A stretch of DNA of 64,000 nucleotides from Micrococcus porci (GCF_020097155.1 NZ_CP083691.1:372001-436000), one strand, 5' to 3'; counted from the stretch's first letter, positions 1 through 8,078 are shown. Notes: a model not told the origin generated them from the letters alone. A program made the numbers and translations.

Positions 1-43
1 CGGCGACGGCGTCCGCCTGGTAGTCCTTGAGCGTGTACCTCAT
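1..43 (-). CDS. Type III restriction enzyme subunit (Res), N-terminal fragment
   Basis: Only the first 14 codons lie in the window, and the gene continues past the left edge. The reading begins MRYTLKDYQADAVA, which resembles the N-terminus of DEAD-type restriction helicases, where the Q-motif-like 'LKDYQ' precedes the ATPase core. Its ATG overlaps the TGA of the upstream methyltransferase gene by 4 bp, so the two are translationally coupled as in type III mod-res operons. The function is inferred from this start, the coupling and the partner gene; the helicase and nuclease domains cannot be seen. Confidence 0.7.
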   Translation of the reverse strand, partial: MRYTLKDYQADAVA

Positions 44-2169
44 GCGCCCGCCCTTCCGCCCGTGTTGATCTCGAAGTTCGTCAGGTACGACTCGTAGAGC
101 CGGACCGGGGTCACGTCCTCGGGGAGGAGGGCGCAGACGGCCTGGTAGCGGCGCTCGTCATCCGTGACGACGTACACGGTGCCCACACCGGCCTCGGCCA
201 CGGCCTCCGCGAACGGGGTCGCGCGGTCCACCTTGGTGAGCACACCGTAGGCCTCGGCCACGTCCCACCCGCGGGCGTGAACCTCGGTGATGACCCGCCC
301 GCGGGACCCGGCGCGCATCCAGAGCAGGGGCGCGATCCGCTTGAACGCGAGGTCCTGCCGGACCATGAGCGGCGACTCGTAGGTCAGCGTGAAGAACGCC
401 GCGTTCTCCTCGAACCCGTCGGACATGGGGAACTCGTCCGTGAACTTGTAATCCCCCTTGATGGGGTCCCCAGTGGGGGTCCTGCCCGTGATTGCGGCGG
501 TGACGCGGGGCTTGGTGACGTAGTCGCAGATGCCCCACTGCTCCCACTCCGGGTCGCCCGGACGGAGACCCTGCTTCCGCAGACCCTTTTGCTCCTCAGC
601 CGAGACCTCGTTGTTCGTGACCGAGATGCACTGCCGCCGACCACCATCCTGCTTGTTCAGGCGCATTACAGCATGAGCCGTGGTCCCAGACCCGGAGAAG
701 AAGTCCAGAACGACCGCATCAGGGTTTTTCTTGATGAGAAATCGGAGTGCATCTTCCACCGCGTAAAGCGACTTGGGGAAAGGAAACCTCTTGTCACCCA
801 TAATCGACTTCAGAAGATTAGTGCCTCCCTGCTCCGCGTTATGAGAAGAGATGCGCCACTGCGAGGTTGGAACAAACGAAGCACTATATTCCGACGCATC
901 CACCAGCACGGACCCGTCCGCGCGCCGCCCCCGCACCGGGAACCGCCCGTCTTCGACCTTGGCTTGTTCACCCGCCTTGAGATAGGTCAGGGTCGTCTTG
1001 GACCCCCTCCACCGACCGATCCGGACATATCCCTTGGTGATGAGGTCGCGAAGCGTGTCGGCACCGATCTGCCAACGCCCCTGGGAGCCGTCAGCCTTGA
1101 TTGGCCAGATTGCGACGGCGTCTTCCGGCGCCTCAACGGCAGTCAGGTCGGCGTCGTAGAAGGGCTCGCCGACCGAGACAAAAACAGGACCATCTCCCGC
1201 CAGCCGTATGAAGACGGGATAGAACATATTGGGGCGCGCGGCCCTCGTTGATCCGTCTGCCGTACGAAGCAAATCGGCCCACCGCAAGCCGAGCGCCCTT
1301 GAATCCTGAACGACTTTCCACTCGGAGCTCAAAGGCATCGGCGCAGGCTGGGAGGCGCCGACGAAGAGAAAAAATACATACTCGTCACTTCGAGCAAATC
1401 CTCCCGCTCGGTGCGACCCTTTGGGGTTGATGACCGTCGAGACCATTTGCATTCGTGCTTGCGGGAAGGTCTGCTCGAGGAGCATCCCGAGGCGGAGGTA
1501 CTCCTTCTCGTCAATGGTGACGATCAGGACGGAGTCCTCGGGGTTGAGGAGTTCGCGAGCGACCTGGAGGCGACGCTCCATGAAGGACAGCCACTTGGAG
1601 TGGCGGTAGTCGTCATCAGAGGCGACGTAGTCGTTGTTGTACTTCCAGTCCTTGGCGCCCGTGTTGTAAGGCGGGTCGATGTAGATGCAGTGCACCTGGT
1701 GGCGGTGGGTGTAGGTGAGCATCTCGAGGGCGTGGAAGTTCTCCGCATTGATGACCGTGTGGAACGGCTTGTCCCCTCCGCGTTCGACGCGGCCGGTCTC
1801 GACGAGGCCGGGGTACATGTGGTCGCGGAACTCGGCGACGACGACGAGATCGGCGAGGGCCGCCTCGGCCCCCTGCTCACCATCCACCTCAACCAGGTGC
1901 GCGATGTCGTCGGCGCGGTTGATGCGCTGGACACGCCAGAGGGTCTGGTCGCCCTTCTTGGTCTCGCCGCGGGGCGGAAGGATGCGGACCTTGTCCCCCT
2001 TGCGAACCTCTCGGGAAGGCAGTTCGACGGCCTCGGGGCGGTGTTCCTCGAATACGAGGCCGAACTGGCGCTGACGCCGGGTGCGGTTCTTGATCTCGCG
2101 TTCGAGGTTGGCCGCGAGGTCGGGGTTCGTGGCGCGGACCTGGCCGAGGAGGTCAGAGAGGCTGGACAT
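40..2169 (-). CDS. Type III site-specific DNA methyltransferase (Mod)
   Basis: A 709-residue beta-class amino-methyltransferase that would modify adenine (or N4-cytosine) with S-adenosylmethionine, acting in the cytoplasm as the recognition and modification subunit of a type III restriction system. The catalytic DPPY motif is at residues 165-168 (IYIDPPYNTG) and precedes the SAM-binding FSGSG at about 491-495, the order that defines the beta class. A long target-recognition stretch lies between them. A 4-bp overlap couples it to the restriction subunit. Length and motif order fit Mod proteins. The recognition sequence cannot be predicted. A palindrome-like site 70 bp upstream (2239-2254) may control it. 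Confidence 0.88.
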   Translation of the reverse strand: MSSLSDLLGQVRATNPDLAANLEREIKNRTRRQRQFGLVFEEHRPEAVELPSREVRKGDKVRILPPRGETKKGDQTLWRVQRINRADDIAHLVEVDGEQGAEAALADLVVVAEFRDHMYPGLVETGRVERGGDKPFHTVINAENFHALEMLTYTHRHQVHCIYIDPPYNTGAKDWKYNNDYVASDDDYRHSKWLSFMERRLQVARELLNPEDSVLIVTIDEKEYLRLGMLLEQTFPQARMQMVSTVINPKGSHRAGGFARSDEYVFFLFVGASQPAPMPLSSEWKVVQDSRALGLRWADLLRTADGSTRAARPNMFYPVFIRLAGDGPVFVSVGEPFYDADLTAVEAPEDAVAIWPIKADGSQGRWQIGADTLRDLITKGYVRIGRWRGSKTTLTYLKAGEQAKVEDGRFPVRGRRADGSVLVDASEYSASFVPTSQWRISSHNAEQGGTNLLKSIMGDKRFPFPKSLYAVEDALRFLIKKNPDAVVLDFFSGSGTTAHAVMRLNKQDGGRRQCISVTNNEVSAEEQKGLRKQGLRPGDPEWEQWGICDYVTKPRVTAAITGRTPTGDPIKGDYKFTDEFPMSDGFEENAAFFTLTYESPLMVRQDLAFKRIAPLLWMRAGSRGRVITEVHARGWDVAEAYGVLTKVDRATPFAEAVAEAGVGTVYVVTDDERRYQAVCALLPEDVTPVRLYESYLTNFEINTGGRAGA

Positions 2170-2238
2170 GGGCGTGGGTGCCTTCGTGTGGGTGCCGGTC
2201 GGTGTCGGTAGTGGCGACGTTCACAGCCTAGCGTCACG

Positions 2239-2254
2239 TATCGTTCTAACGACC
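2239..2254. promoter_or_regulatory. Imperfect operator-like site upstream of mod
   Basis: TATCGT-TCTA-ACGACC repeats the layout of the perfect palindrome at 3227-3244 (CTATCGT-AACA-ACGATAG): a matching left half, the same 4-nt spacer and ACGA in the right half. It lies about 70 bp upstream of the mod ATG. A shared regulator is an inference. Confidence 0.3.
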
Positions 2255-2297
2255 AGTCCGACAGGCCCCGTCGCCCTCGACTTGTGGCGTCCGAGCC

Positions 2298-2852
2298 TTA
2301 GAACTTGGTCTCGCGGATGTTGGCCAATCCCGGGTCCGGGTTGATGCCGAAGTCGACGTGGTAGACGCGGCGGAACGTGGCGAAATCCACCACCTGCATC
2401 GGGCCCTCACCGCGCATGAGGCGGCGGAACTGGTCGGCGCCCATCCGGGTGTGCTTGGAGACGTCGGCGAGGGTCTCGTCCCGCAGGCGCGCGGCGCGGG
2501 TGACCTCGATGGCGACAAGGTGCTGAATCTTCGCGGCGATCTGTCGGTCGTGGTGTCGGGGATCGTCCTGGATGACCGTTCCGTCGAACCAGGTTTCTCG
2601 CCAGGCCGGGGAGGTGTCCTCTTTCCCGAAGGCTCGGGGGTTCTCGAGGTAGTCGTTGGGTCGCCATCCGAACTTCTCCGCCATGCCGTCAACGTAGGAG
2701 TGGAGCAAGGCAGTGACGAGCGCGCCTACCCCGAGTAGGGGCGTTACTTCCGGCCGGAGGCGCTGTACTTCCCGCCGGAAGCGTGTCTCTATCTCAAGTG
2801 GTAGAGGGGCGGGGGGTGGGTGACTCACGGTGAGGGCATGAACAGCAACCAC
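2298..2852 (-). CDS. Hypothetical protein with C-terminal HTH-like region
   Basis: Up to 184 residues. The protein is not recognised as a named family. The C-terminal third (LADVSKHTRMGADQFRRLMR, then VVDFATFRRVYHVDFGI) has the helix spacing of an XRE-like DNA-binding fold, and the N-terminal part is charged and helical. The start is uncertain: the GTG at 2852 has no clear ribosome-binding site and later GTG codons are possible. It reads in the same direction as mod, 128 bp upstream of it, and 27 bp downstream of a second small HTH gene whose 'TQVNYSTLYAILKG' segment is built the same way. The two may be a pair of island regulators. A specificity or control protein for the restriction system is another possibility. 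Confidence 0.5.
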   Translation of the reverse strand: MVAVHALTVSHPPPAPLPLEIETRFRREVQRLRPEVTPLLGVGALVTALLHSYVDGMAEKFGWRPNDYLENPRAFGKEDTSPAWRETWFDGTVIQDDPRHHDRQIAAKIQHLVAIEVTRAARLRDETLADVSKHTRMGADQFRRLMRGEGPMQVVDFATFRRVYHVDFGINPDPGLANIRETKF

Positions 2853-2879
2853 CGCGAACCGCTCACGGCTCTGACGCGG

Positions 2880-3167
2880 TCAGTCTTCCGGCAGGGAGGC
2901 GGGCCCCTCCCAGAGCCGCGCTTGGAGCCCTTCTTCGGTCCGCGCCACCGTGATGGCGTCCGGCCAGGTCTCGCCCTTGAGGATGGCGTACAGGGTCGAG
3001 TAGTTGACCTGGGTGCGCTCCGCGGCGGCCTTGATAGAGGTGTCGCCGATGGCCTCGGTGAGGTTGTGGACGTAGCGGCGGAGGGTCTCGTGGATGGGGT
3101 CGTCGACGGGCGTGTTGGGCCAGCGTTCGCTGACCTGGTTCGGCTTGAGCCGTGCGCGTCGTCCCAC
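2880..3167 (-). CDS. Small helix-turn-helix regulator
   Basis: A 95-residue protein from a GTG start at 3167. That start was chosen because the sequence upstream in this frame looks like the antisense of the divergent gene. Residues about 45-75 read SIKAAAERTQVNYSTLYAIL, a clear helix-turn-helix of the lambda-repressor/XRE type. It is divergent from the recombinase-like gene, with an 18-bp perfect palindrome (3227-3244) between them. A role as repressor of the recombinase/transposase pair is therefore likely, but this is inference from position only. Confidence 0.6.
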   Translation of the reverse strand: MGRRARLKPNQVSERWPNTPVDDPIHETLRRYVHNLTEAIGDTSIKAAAERTQVNYSTLYAILKGETWPDAITVARTEEGLQARLWEGPASLPED

Positions 3168-3226
3168 GGGTCCAGGGTAGCGGGGAACCCTTGTGGGGCT
3201 TGGGCTTTTGGGGTGCCTTGCGGGTG

Positions 3227-3244
3227 CTATCGTAACAACGATAG
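3227..3244. promoter_or_regulatory. Perfect operator palindrome in divergent promoter region
   Basis: CTATCGT-AACA-ACGATAG is a perfect 7-bp inverted repeat with a 4-nt spacer. It lies between the small HTH gene (minus) and the recombinase-like gene (plus). The AT-richness against a very GC-rich background, together with the position, suggests a repressor operator. Confidence 0.55.
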
Positions 3245-3272
3245 TTTGTCCTCCCATACGAGGAGCGCCGCC

Positions 3273-4193
3273 CTGGACATCACCGACTACCGCCCCGCCA
3301 CCATCCCCGCACCCGCCTGGAACCGCATCGCCGACTTCACCCGCGCCGTCGCCGCCGATACCCAGGCCCACCACGGCAACCGCTTCAACACCCGCGACCT
3401 CATGGGCGCTATCGCTCACCACGTCCACTGGGTCACCGACGCCGCCTGCCTGCCCCTGGACCGCTCCGTCGTGTTCCACCGCGACGTGATCGAGGACTAC
3501 ATCGCTCACGGCACCCCAACCCTGGGCCCCGGGTCCCGCTCTACCCGCCGCTCCTTTCTCCTACGCGCCGCCGAGGCCGTCCTGCCCGACGACGAGCGCG
3601 TGACCCGCCTGTACCCGCACCACAAGGACGCCCCGGCCCGCCCCTACTCCGAATTCGAGCAGAGGGCCCTGCGGTCCTGGGCCGTCGGCCAGACCACCGC
3701 CCAGCGGCGCCTGGACTGCCACACGATCCTCGCCCTCGGCCTGGGCGCTGGACTCGGGACCGCGGACATGATGAGCCTGCGCGTCGAACAGATCGACGCC
3801 GACGACAAGGGCGTCGTGATCCACGTGACCCGCCCCGGCGTGGAACGGGACGTGCCCGTGCTGGCCGCCTGGGAACAGCCCCTCATCAACGTCCTGGCCG
3901 CCCGCGGCCTGGACGACTGGGTGGTCGGCGTCCGCCGTGCGGGCGTGTACAAGAACTGGATGACGCAGTTCCTCCGCCGGGCCCTGCCCGAGCGTGGGGT
4001 GACCGTGGAGGTCGCCCGCCTGCGCAACACCTGGCTGGTGCACCACATCACCGCGGGCACCCCGCTGGGTCCGCTGGCGTTCGCCGCCGGACTGGAGACC
4101 TTCCGCACCATCGAGAAGGTCCTGCGCTACGTCCCCCAGCCCTCCCACGACGAGGCCCGCGCCCACCTGCGTCACGCCATGGCGGCGGTCTGA
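3273..4193 (+). CDS. Degenerate tyrosine recombinase/integrase-like protein
   Basis: About 306 residues. It has a SAM-like N-terminal helical domain (to about residue 125) and a C-terminal domain shaped like a tyrosine recombinase. LGLGAGLGTADMMSLRVEQI matches the first catalytic box, but Gly stands where the catalytic Arg is expected. EVARLRNTWLVHH matches the HxxR box with the Arg kept and the His lost. AGLETFRTIEKVLRYV matches the final box and keeps a Tyr. No in-frame ATG is near the start. A CTG at 3273 sits 7 nt after AGGAG (3261-3265) and is preferred; a TTG at 3246 is the alternative. The DDE transposase follows by 9 bp. It may be an inactive or divergent recombinase, or a DNA-binding partner of the transposase. 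Confidence 0.6.
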   Translation: MDITDYRPATIPAPAWNRIADFTRAVAADTQAHHGNRFNTRDLMGAIAHHVHWVTDAACLPLDRSVVFHRDVIEDYIAHGTPTLGPGSRSTRRSFLLRAAEAVLPDDERVTRLYPHHKDAPARPYSEFEQRALRSWAVGQTTAQRRLDCHTILALGLGAGLGTADMMSLRVEQIDADDKGVVIHVTRPGVERDVPVLAAWEQPLINVLAARGLDDWVVGVRRAGVYKNWMTQFLRRALPERGVTVEVARLRNTWLVHHITAGTPLGPLAFAAGLETFRTIEKVLRYVPQPSHDEARAHLRHAMAAV

Positions 4194-4202
4194 GCGACGA
4201 CC

Positions 4203-6047
4203 ATGGCCCGCACCTTCCCGAACTCAGCACCCACCAGGGACAACCAGTCCCTGGCCGGGCTGTACGACATGGACTTCGCCCCGAACGAGGGCGCCGTCCG
4301 TGGCGAGTTCACCATGCTCCGCAACGCCCAGACGGCGGCGCGCATCATGGAGCACGCGGGCCTGGCCGACCTCATCGCCACCTGGCAGGCCGAGGACGGC
4401 CAGGGGAACCGCCCGGGGCCGAAGCCGTGGCTTACCGAGGTCAATGTCCTGGCGCTTCTTCTGCTCCTGGCCCTGTCCCGGCGTGCCCCGCTGTTCCAGG
4501 AGGTCGGGGAGGTCCTGATCGAGGCCAGCGACGAGACGCTCGCCGCCCTGGGCATCGACCCGGCCCGCCGCACCTACTCGGAGAAGGCCGCCTACCACCG
4601 GGCCTACCACTCATACCGGCGTCTGCTCCCCCTGATCGACCCCGAGCCCGCCCCGCTGTACCGGCGACTGACGGTGCAGGAGTGCGATGAGGTCAAGGCG
4701 GCCTGGGTGCTGGAGGAGAACGCGGTCAAGCGCGAGCGGGCGCACACGATGGCGAACGCCCTGCTGTACGGGACGTGGATGCTCCTGCCGCGTCAGGTGC
4801 GTCGCGCGTACAAGGGGGACATCGCCATGGACGCCACGTTCGTGAAGTCCCCGGCATACAACGGCAACACCAAGCCGAAGTCGTCCGCGTCCGAGGTCGT
4901 ACACTACCGCTCGTCCGACCCGTTCGCGGGCTGGTACAAGCGCGACGGCAACCACGCAGGCCCCAACGAACTGCCCGCCTCCCGCGCCAAGTACCAGCGC
5001 ACCCAGGACTACGTCGGCTGGGGCCGGGAGGCCCACACGGCCGTCTCGTACGGCAAGGACGTGCCCGGCATCGTCCTGGCCGTCTCCCTGGACACCCCGT
5101 CGGCGCGTCTGCCGGAGAACGCCCTGCGCATGGTCGAGCACCTCAAGCGGAACAACATGCCCGTGGGGCACGTCGTCACCGACCGCGCGTACCTGCCCGG
5201 CACCAAGCCCGCCGAACTCGCCCGCCCCCTGCGGGCCCGCGGCTACCGGCTCGTGTTCGACTACCGGGCCGAGGAGCACGGCATGGGCCAAACAGCCTCC
5301 CATGGTGGCGCGATCCAGGTGGAGGGCCGCTGGTACTGCCCGTCCATGCCCGCCCCGCTGGTGAACGCCACGAAGGACCACATGCTCCGCAAGGAGAGCG
5401 ACCCGGAGTACATCGACGAGGCGACCTACCGGACGCGCATCGAACAGCGCAAGCAGTACGAACTGCACCTCAAGGAGCGCCCTGACGCTGAGGGTGTGGC
5501 CCGGTACGCGTGCCCGGCCGTAGGCCCGTCCGCGACCGTATCCTGCCCGCGCCGGAAGGAGCACCCGAAGGCCGCGGACAAGCCCAAGGGCCGCATCATG
5601 CTCCCCCTGCTGGTGAAGCCCGCCCCGCAGGTGTGCGAACAGCAGTCCATGAAGATCAGCCCCCTGACGGGCGAGAAGTACGCCCAGGAGTACCCGTACA
5701 AGTCCGAGAAGTGGCGGGAGCACTACACGGGCGGCCGCCAGATGGTGGAGTCTCTGAACGCCTCCCTGAAGAACGGCGCCCACATGCCCATCGACGACAC
5801 GCAGATGCGACCGCGCCGCGGGTTCGCCGCGCAGATCGTCTCCCTGGCTGTGATGGTCGCCGCTACGAACACGCGGAAGATCATTGCCTGGCTCCATGAG
5901 CAGGTCGGCGTCACGTCGCTGTCCTCGGCGCCGGTGAAGCGCGCCCGTCGCCGCGAGCGTACGGCCGGGTTCACCCGCGCTGACGAGTTCGGGCCCGCGT
6001 ACTCGCCACCAGGGGGGTTGCCTCCTGAGAGGCGGGAGACCGCCTGA
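4203..6047 (+). CDS. DDE transposase-like protein with cysteine cluster
   Basis: 614 residues. RNase H-fold catalytic residues can be placed as D210 (IAMDATFVKSPAYNG), D327 (HVVTDRAYLPG) and E516 (RQMVESLNASLKNGAH), the D-D-E order of cut-and-paste transposases. A long insertion between the second Asp and the Glu carries C379, C437, C448 and C478, which could bind zinc; related actinobacterial transposases have a similar insertion. The N-terminal 110 residues hold a hydrophobic helical segment and a likely DNA-binding region. It starts 9 bp after the recombinase-like gene and probably shares its transcript. No terminal inverted repeats or target duplications were found within the window, so whether it is an insertion sequence or part of a larger element is open. 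Confidence 0.7.
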   Translation: MARTFPNSAPTRDNQSLAGLYDMDFAPNEGAVRGEFTMLRNAQTAARIMEHAGLADLIATWQAEDGQGNRPGPKPWLTEVNVLALLLLLALSRRAPLFQEVGEVLIEASDETLAALGIDPARRTYSEKAAYHRAYHSYRRLLPLIDPEPAPLYRRLTVQECDEVKAAWVLEENAVKRERAHTMANALLYGTWMLLPRQVRRAYKGDIAMDATFVKSPAYNGNTKPKSSASEVVHYRSSDPFAGWYKRDGNHAGPNELPASRAKYQRTQDYVGWGREAHTAVSYGKDVPGIVLAVSLDTPSARLPENALRMVEHLKRNNMPVGHVVTDRAYLPGTKPAELARPLRARGYRLVFDYRAEEHGMGQTASHGGAIQVEGRWYCPSMPAPLVNATKDHMLRKESDPEYIDEATYRTRIEQRKQYELHLKERPDAEGVARYACPAVGPSATVSCPRRKEHPKAADKPKGRIMLPLLVKPAPQVCEQQSMKISPLTGEKYAQEYPYKSEKWREHYTGGRQMVESLNASLKNGAHMPIDDTQMRPRRGFAAQIVSLAVMVAATNTRKIIAWLHEQVGVTSLSSAPVKRARRRERTAGFTRADEFGPAYSPPGGLPPERRETA

Positions 6048-6086
6048 CCGACGAGCCGCCGCCACGGGACAACGTGGACACACCTA

Positions 6087-6131
6087 GACCCCCGCGGGAG
6101 CCTGCCCCAGAGCAGACCCGCGGGGGTCTTT
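6087..6131 (+). terminator. Rho-independent terminator after transposase gene
   Basis: A perfect 12-bp stem (6087-6098 with 6117-6128) is followed by TTT. It lies 40 bp after the transposase stop. Confidence 0.75.
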
Positions 6132-6207
6132 CCATGCCCAGATGAGGCCCGGAAGGCGCCCGGAGCGTCGAAGGTGCCGCCGGGGCGGCCCACCTTGGGC
6201 ACGAGGA

Positions 6208-6246
6208 AGCCCCCGGGAGTCTCACATGAGGCTCCCGGGGGCTTTC
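6208..6246. terminator. Second hairpin terminator between transposase and tRNA-Leu
   Basis: A perfect 12-bp stem AGCCCCCGGGAG (6208-6219) pairs with 6232-6243 and is followed by TTT on the plus strand. It lies 48 bp past the 3' end of the leftward tRNA-Leu, so it may also end that transcript. Its stem resembles the first terminator's. Confidence 0.65.
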
Positions 6247-6293
6247 CGGTGGGAACGTACAAACCGTTCCGTGGCCTTCTTACAAACGGCCCG

Positions 6294-6380
6294 TGGTGCG
6301 CGAGGGGGGACTTGAACCCCCACGTCCTTTCGAACACTGGCACCTGAAGCCAGCGCGTCTACCTATTCCGCCACTCGCGC
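6294..6380 (-). tRNA. tRNA-Leu(CAG)
   Basis: The minus strand gives a class II tRNA with acceptor stem GCGCGAG/CTCGCGC, anticodon stem CTGGC/GCCAG with loop TTCAGGT (anticodon CAG), a variable arm, a T-arm with GTTCAAGTC, and an encoded CCA at 6296-6294. It decodes CUG, a major Leu codon at this GC content. A tRNA-Leu also adjoins fhaA in mycobacteria. The accessory region abuts its 3' end. Confidence 0.95.
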
Positions 6381-6553
6381 GAGCGGCCTCCTCATCCGGT
6401 TCCGCCTCCGAAGAAGCGGCCCCTGCCGAGGCAGCGAAGAACAGCCTACACCCGCCGTTCACCCGCCCGCAAATCGTTCCGCCCGCCCCCGCCCGGCGGG
6501 TCACGCTTCGGCCACGGCCCCCCGCTCTCCCAGGCCCCTCCCATCCCGCCCCG

Positions 6554-6559
6554 TAGTAT
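6554..6559 (+). promoter_or_regulatory. Possible -10 element of the fhaA operon
   Basis: TAGTAT lies 36 bp upstream of the fhaA GTG, followed by a purine-rich ribosome-binding region (GAGGAGAGGAG). No good -35 hexamer is visible at the expected distance. Confidence 0.3.
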
Positions 6560-6594
6560 CGGAGGGACCACCCCCGAGGAGAGGAGCCCCGTCC

Positions 6595-7524
6595 GTGGGA
6601 CTTCTGGACAACCTCGAGCGCGGCCTCGAGAAGGCGGTCCGCTCCGCCTTCTCCGCCGGCGGCGCCCGTGCGGTGCAGCCGGTGGAGATCGCCTCCGCCC
6701 TCCGGCATGCGATGGACGACGAGTCCTTCGCCCTGTCCGAGGGCCACACGGTCGCGCCCAACGACTTCACGGTGCACTTCGCCCCCGCCGACTTCGACCG
6801 GGCCCGCACCTGGGGCAGCACCCTGGCCGGCGAGCTCTGCGACGAGGTCATCCGCCACGCCCAGTCCCAGGGGTACACGCTGCCCGGGTCCGTGCGCGTC
6901 GCCTTCCACGAGGACGCCCAGGTCCACGCCGGCCAGGTGGAGGTGGACGCCCGGATCGACGACGGCTCCTCCCCCGTCCCCTCCCCGCCCGCGGCCACGT
7001 CGGCCCCGGCCCCCGCCGCCGCGCGGACCGCCGACGACCGCGGCCCGCGCCCCTCCCGCGCGCCCCGTCACGGTGCCACCGCCGCCCCCGCTCCCCGTCG
7101 CGACCCCTCCCCCGCGCCCCGCCCCGCACCGACCCCCGCACGCTCCGAGTCCGCGCGTCGTGCACCCGCGGACGAGCAGGCCACCGTGGTCATGCCCCGC
7201 CGCACCTCGCCCGCGCCGGCGGTGCCGTGGCTCGAGGCCGACGGCGTCCGCCACCCGCTCACGCACGAGGACATGGTCCTCGGCCGCTCCTCCGAGCGCG
7301 CGGACGTCGTCGTCCCGGACTCCTCCGTCTCCCGGCAGCACGCCCGCCTGGTGCGCGTGGGCCGCTCGGTCACGCTGATCGACCTGGGCAGCCGCAACGG
7401 CGTCACCGTGAACGGGCGCCGCGTTGACGGCTCCACCGTGCTGCGGGAGGGTGATCGCATCACGGTGGGCCAGACGGACCTGGTCTTCCACATCGACCCC
7501 GCCGACGGGAGGCCCCGCGCATGA
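6595..7524 (+). CDS. fhaA: FHA domain protein FhaA
   Basis: 309 residues. The N-terminal DUF3662-type domain (about 1-125, MGLLDNLERGLEKAVRSAF) is followed by a Pro/Ala-rich linker and a C-terminal FHA domain (about 215-305). The phosphothreonine-binding signatures are LGRSSERADVVVPDSSVSRQ and LGSRNGVTVNG. In mycobacteria FhaA binds the phosphorylated pseudokinase attached to MurJ and restrains peptidoglycan synthesis; the likely partner here is the pseudokinase at 43.5-45.5 kb. The start is a GTG behind GAGGAGAGGAG. It is the first gene of a seven-gene operon ending with pknB and overlaps fhaB by 4 bp. Confidence 0.93.
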   Translation: MGLLDNLERGLEKAVRSAFSAGGARAVQPVEIASALRHAMDDESFALSEGHTVAPNDFTVHFAPADFDRARTWGSTLAGELCDEVIRHAQSQGYTLPGSVRVAFHEDAQVHAGQVEVDARIDDGSSPVPSPPAATSAPAPAAARTADDRGPRPSRAPRHGATAAPAPRRDPSPAPRPAPTPARSESARRAPADEQATVVMPRRTSPAPAVPWLEADGVRHPLTHEDMVLGRSSERADVVVPDSSVSRQHARLVRVGRSVTLIDLGSRNGVTVNGRRVDGSTVLREGDRITVGQTDLVFHIDPADGRPRA

Positions 7525-8078
7525 ACGAGCTCGCCGTCGCCGTGCTCCGCCTGGGACTGCTCCTGGCGCTGTGGATCCTCATCATCTCGATCGTCCTGTC
7601 CCAGGGCCGCGACCTCGTGGTGGGCCGCCGCAACAAGCTGCGCCTGGAGCAGGCCCGGCGCGACGCCGGCCTGGTCACCGCGGTGCCCGCCGCCGGCGCC
7701 CACGCGGCCTCCGCGGACCGGCCGGCCCCGGCCGCCACGCCCGCCGCCGAGCGACCCGCTCCCGTGCCCCCGGCTCCGGCTCCCCGGCTGGCGCGCACGC
7801 TGCGCATCACGGAGGGCCCCTTGGCCGGGCAGACCGTGGACCTCGGCGGCCGCCCGCTGCTGATCGGCCGCGCCCAGGACGCGGACCTGGTGCTCGTGGA
7901 CGACTACGCCTCCGGCCGCCACGCGCGCCTGTTCCCGCAGGGCACCCGCTGGTTCCTCGAGGACCTCGGCTCCACCAACGGCACGTTCGTGGACGGCGAC
8001 CCCGTGACCCGCACCCTTCCGGTGGGCACCTCCTCCACGATCCGCATCGGCAAGACCGTGATGGGCCTGGAGGACTGA
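7521..8078 (+). CDS. fhaB: FHA domain membrane protein FhaB (FipA-like)
   Basis: 185 residues. One N-terminal membrane helix (about 8-27) is followed by a basic segment, a linker, and a cytoplasmic FHA domain from about 93 to the end. Its signatures are LLIGRAQDADLVLVDDYASG, RHARLF and GSTNGTFVDG. The family reads phosphothreonines made by the PknA/PknB kinases and in mycobacteria links them to septal proteins. The ATG overlaps the fhaA stop (ATGA), and pstP starts 4 bp after its end. Confidence 0.92.
   Translation: MNELAVAVLRLGLLLALWILIISIVLSQGRDLVVGRRNKLRLEQARRDAGLVTAVPAAGAHAASADRPAPAATPAAERPAPVPPAPAPRLARTLRITEGPLAGQTVDLGGRPLLIGRAQDADLVLVDDYASGRHARLFPQGTRWFLEDLGSTNGTFVDGDPVTRTLPVGTSSTIRIGKTVMGLED

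Noticed and set aside
2820..3272. N-terminal extension of the recombinase-like frame from an ATG at 2838 region
   Set aside because: The extension is antisense to the small HTH gene and runs through the operator palindrome; a ribosome-binding site is found only at 3261.
1..6294. Prophage
   Set aside because: No capsid, tail, terminase or lysis genes; only restriction and mobility genes are present in the visible part.
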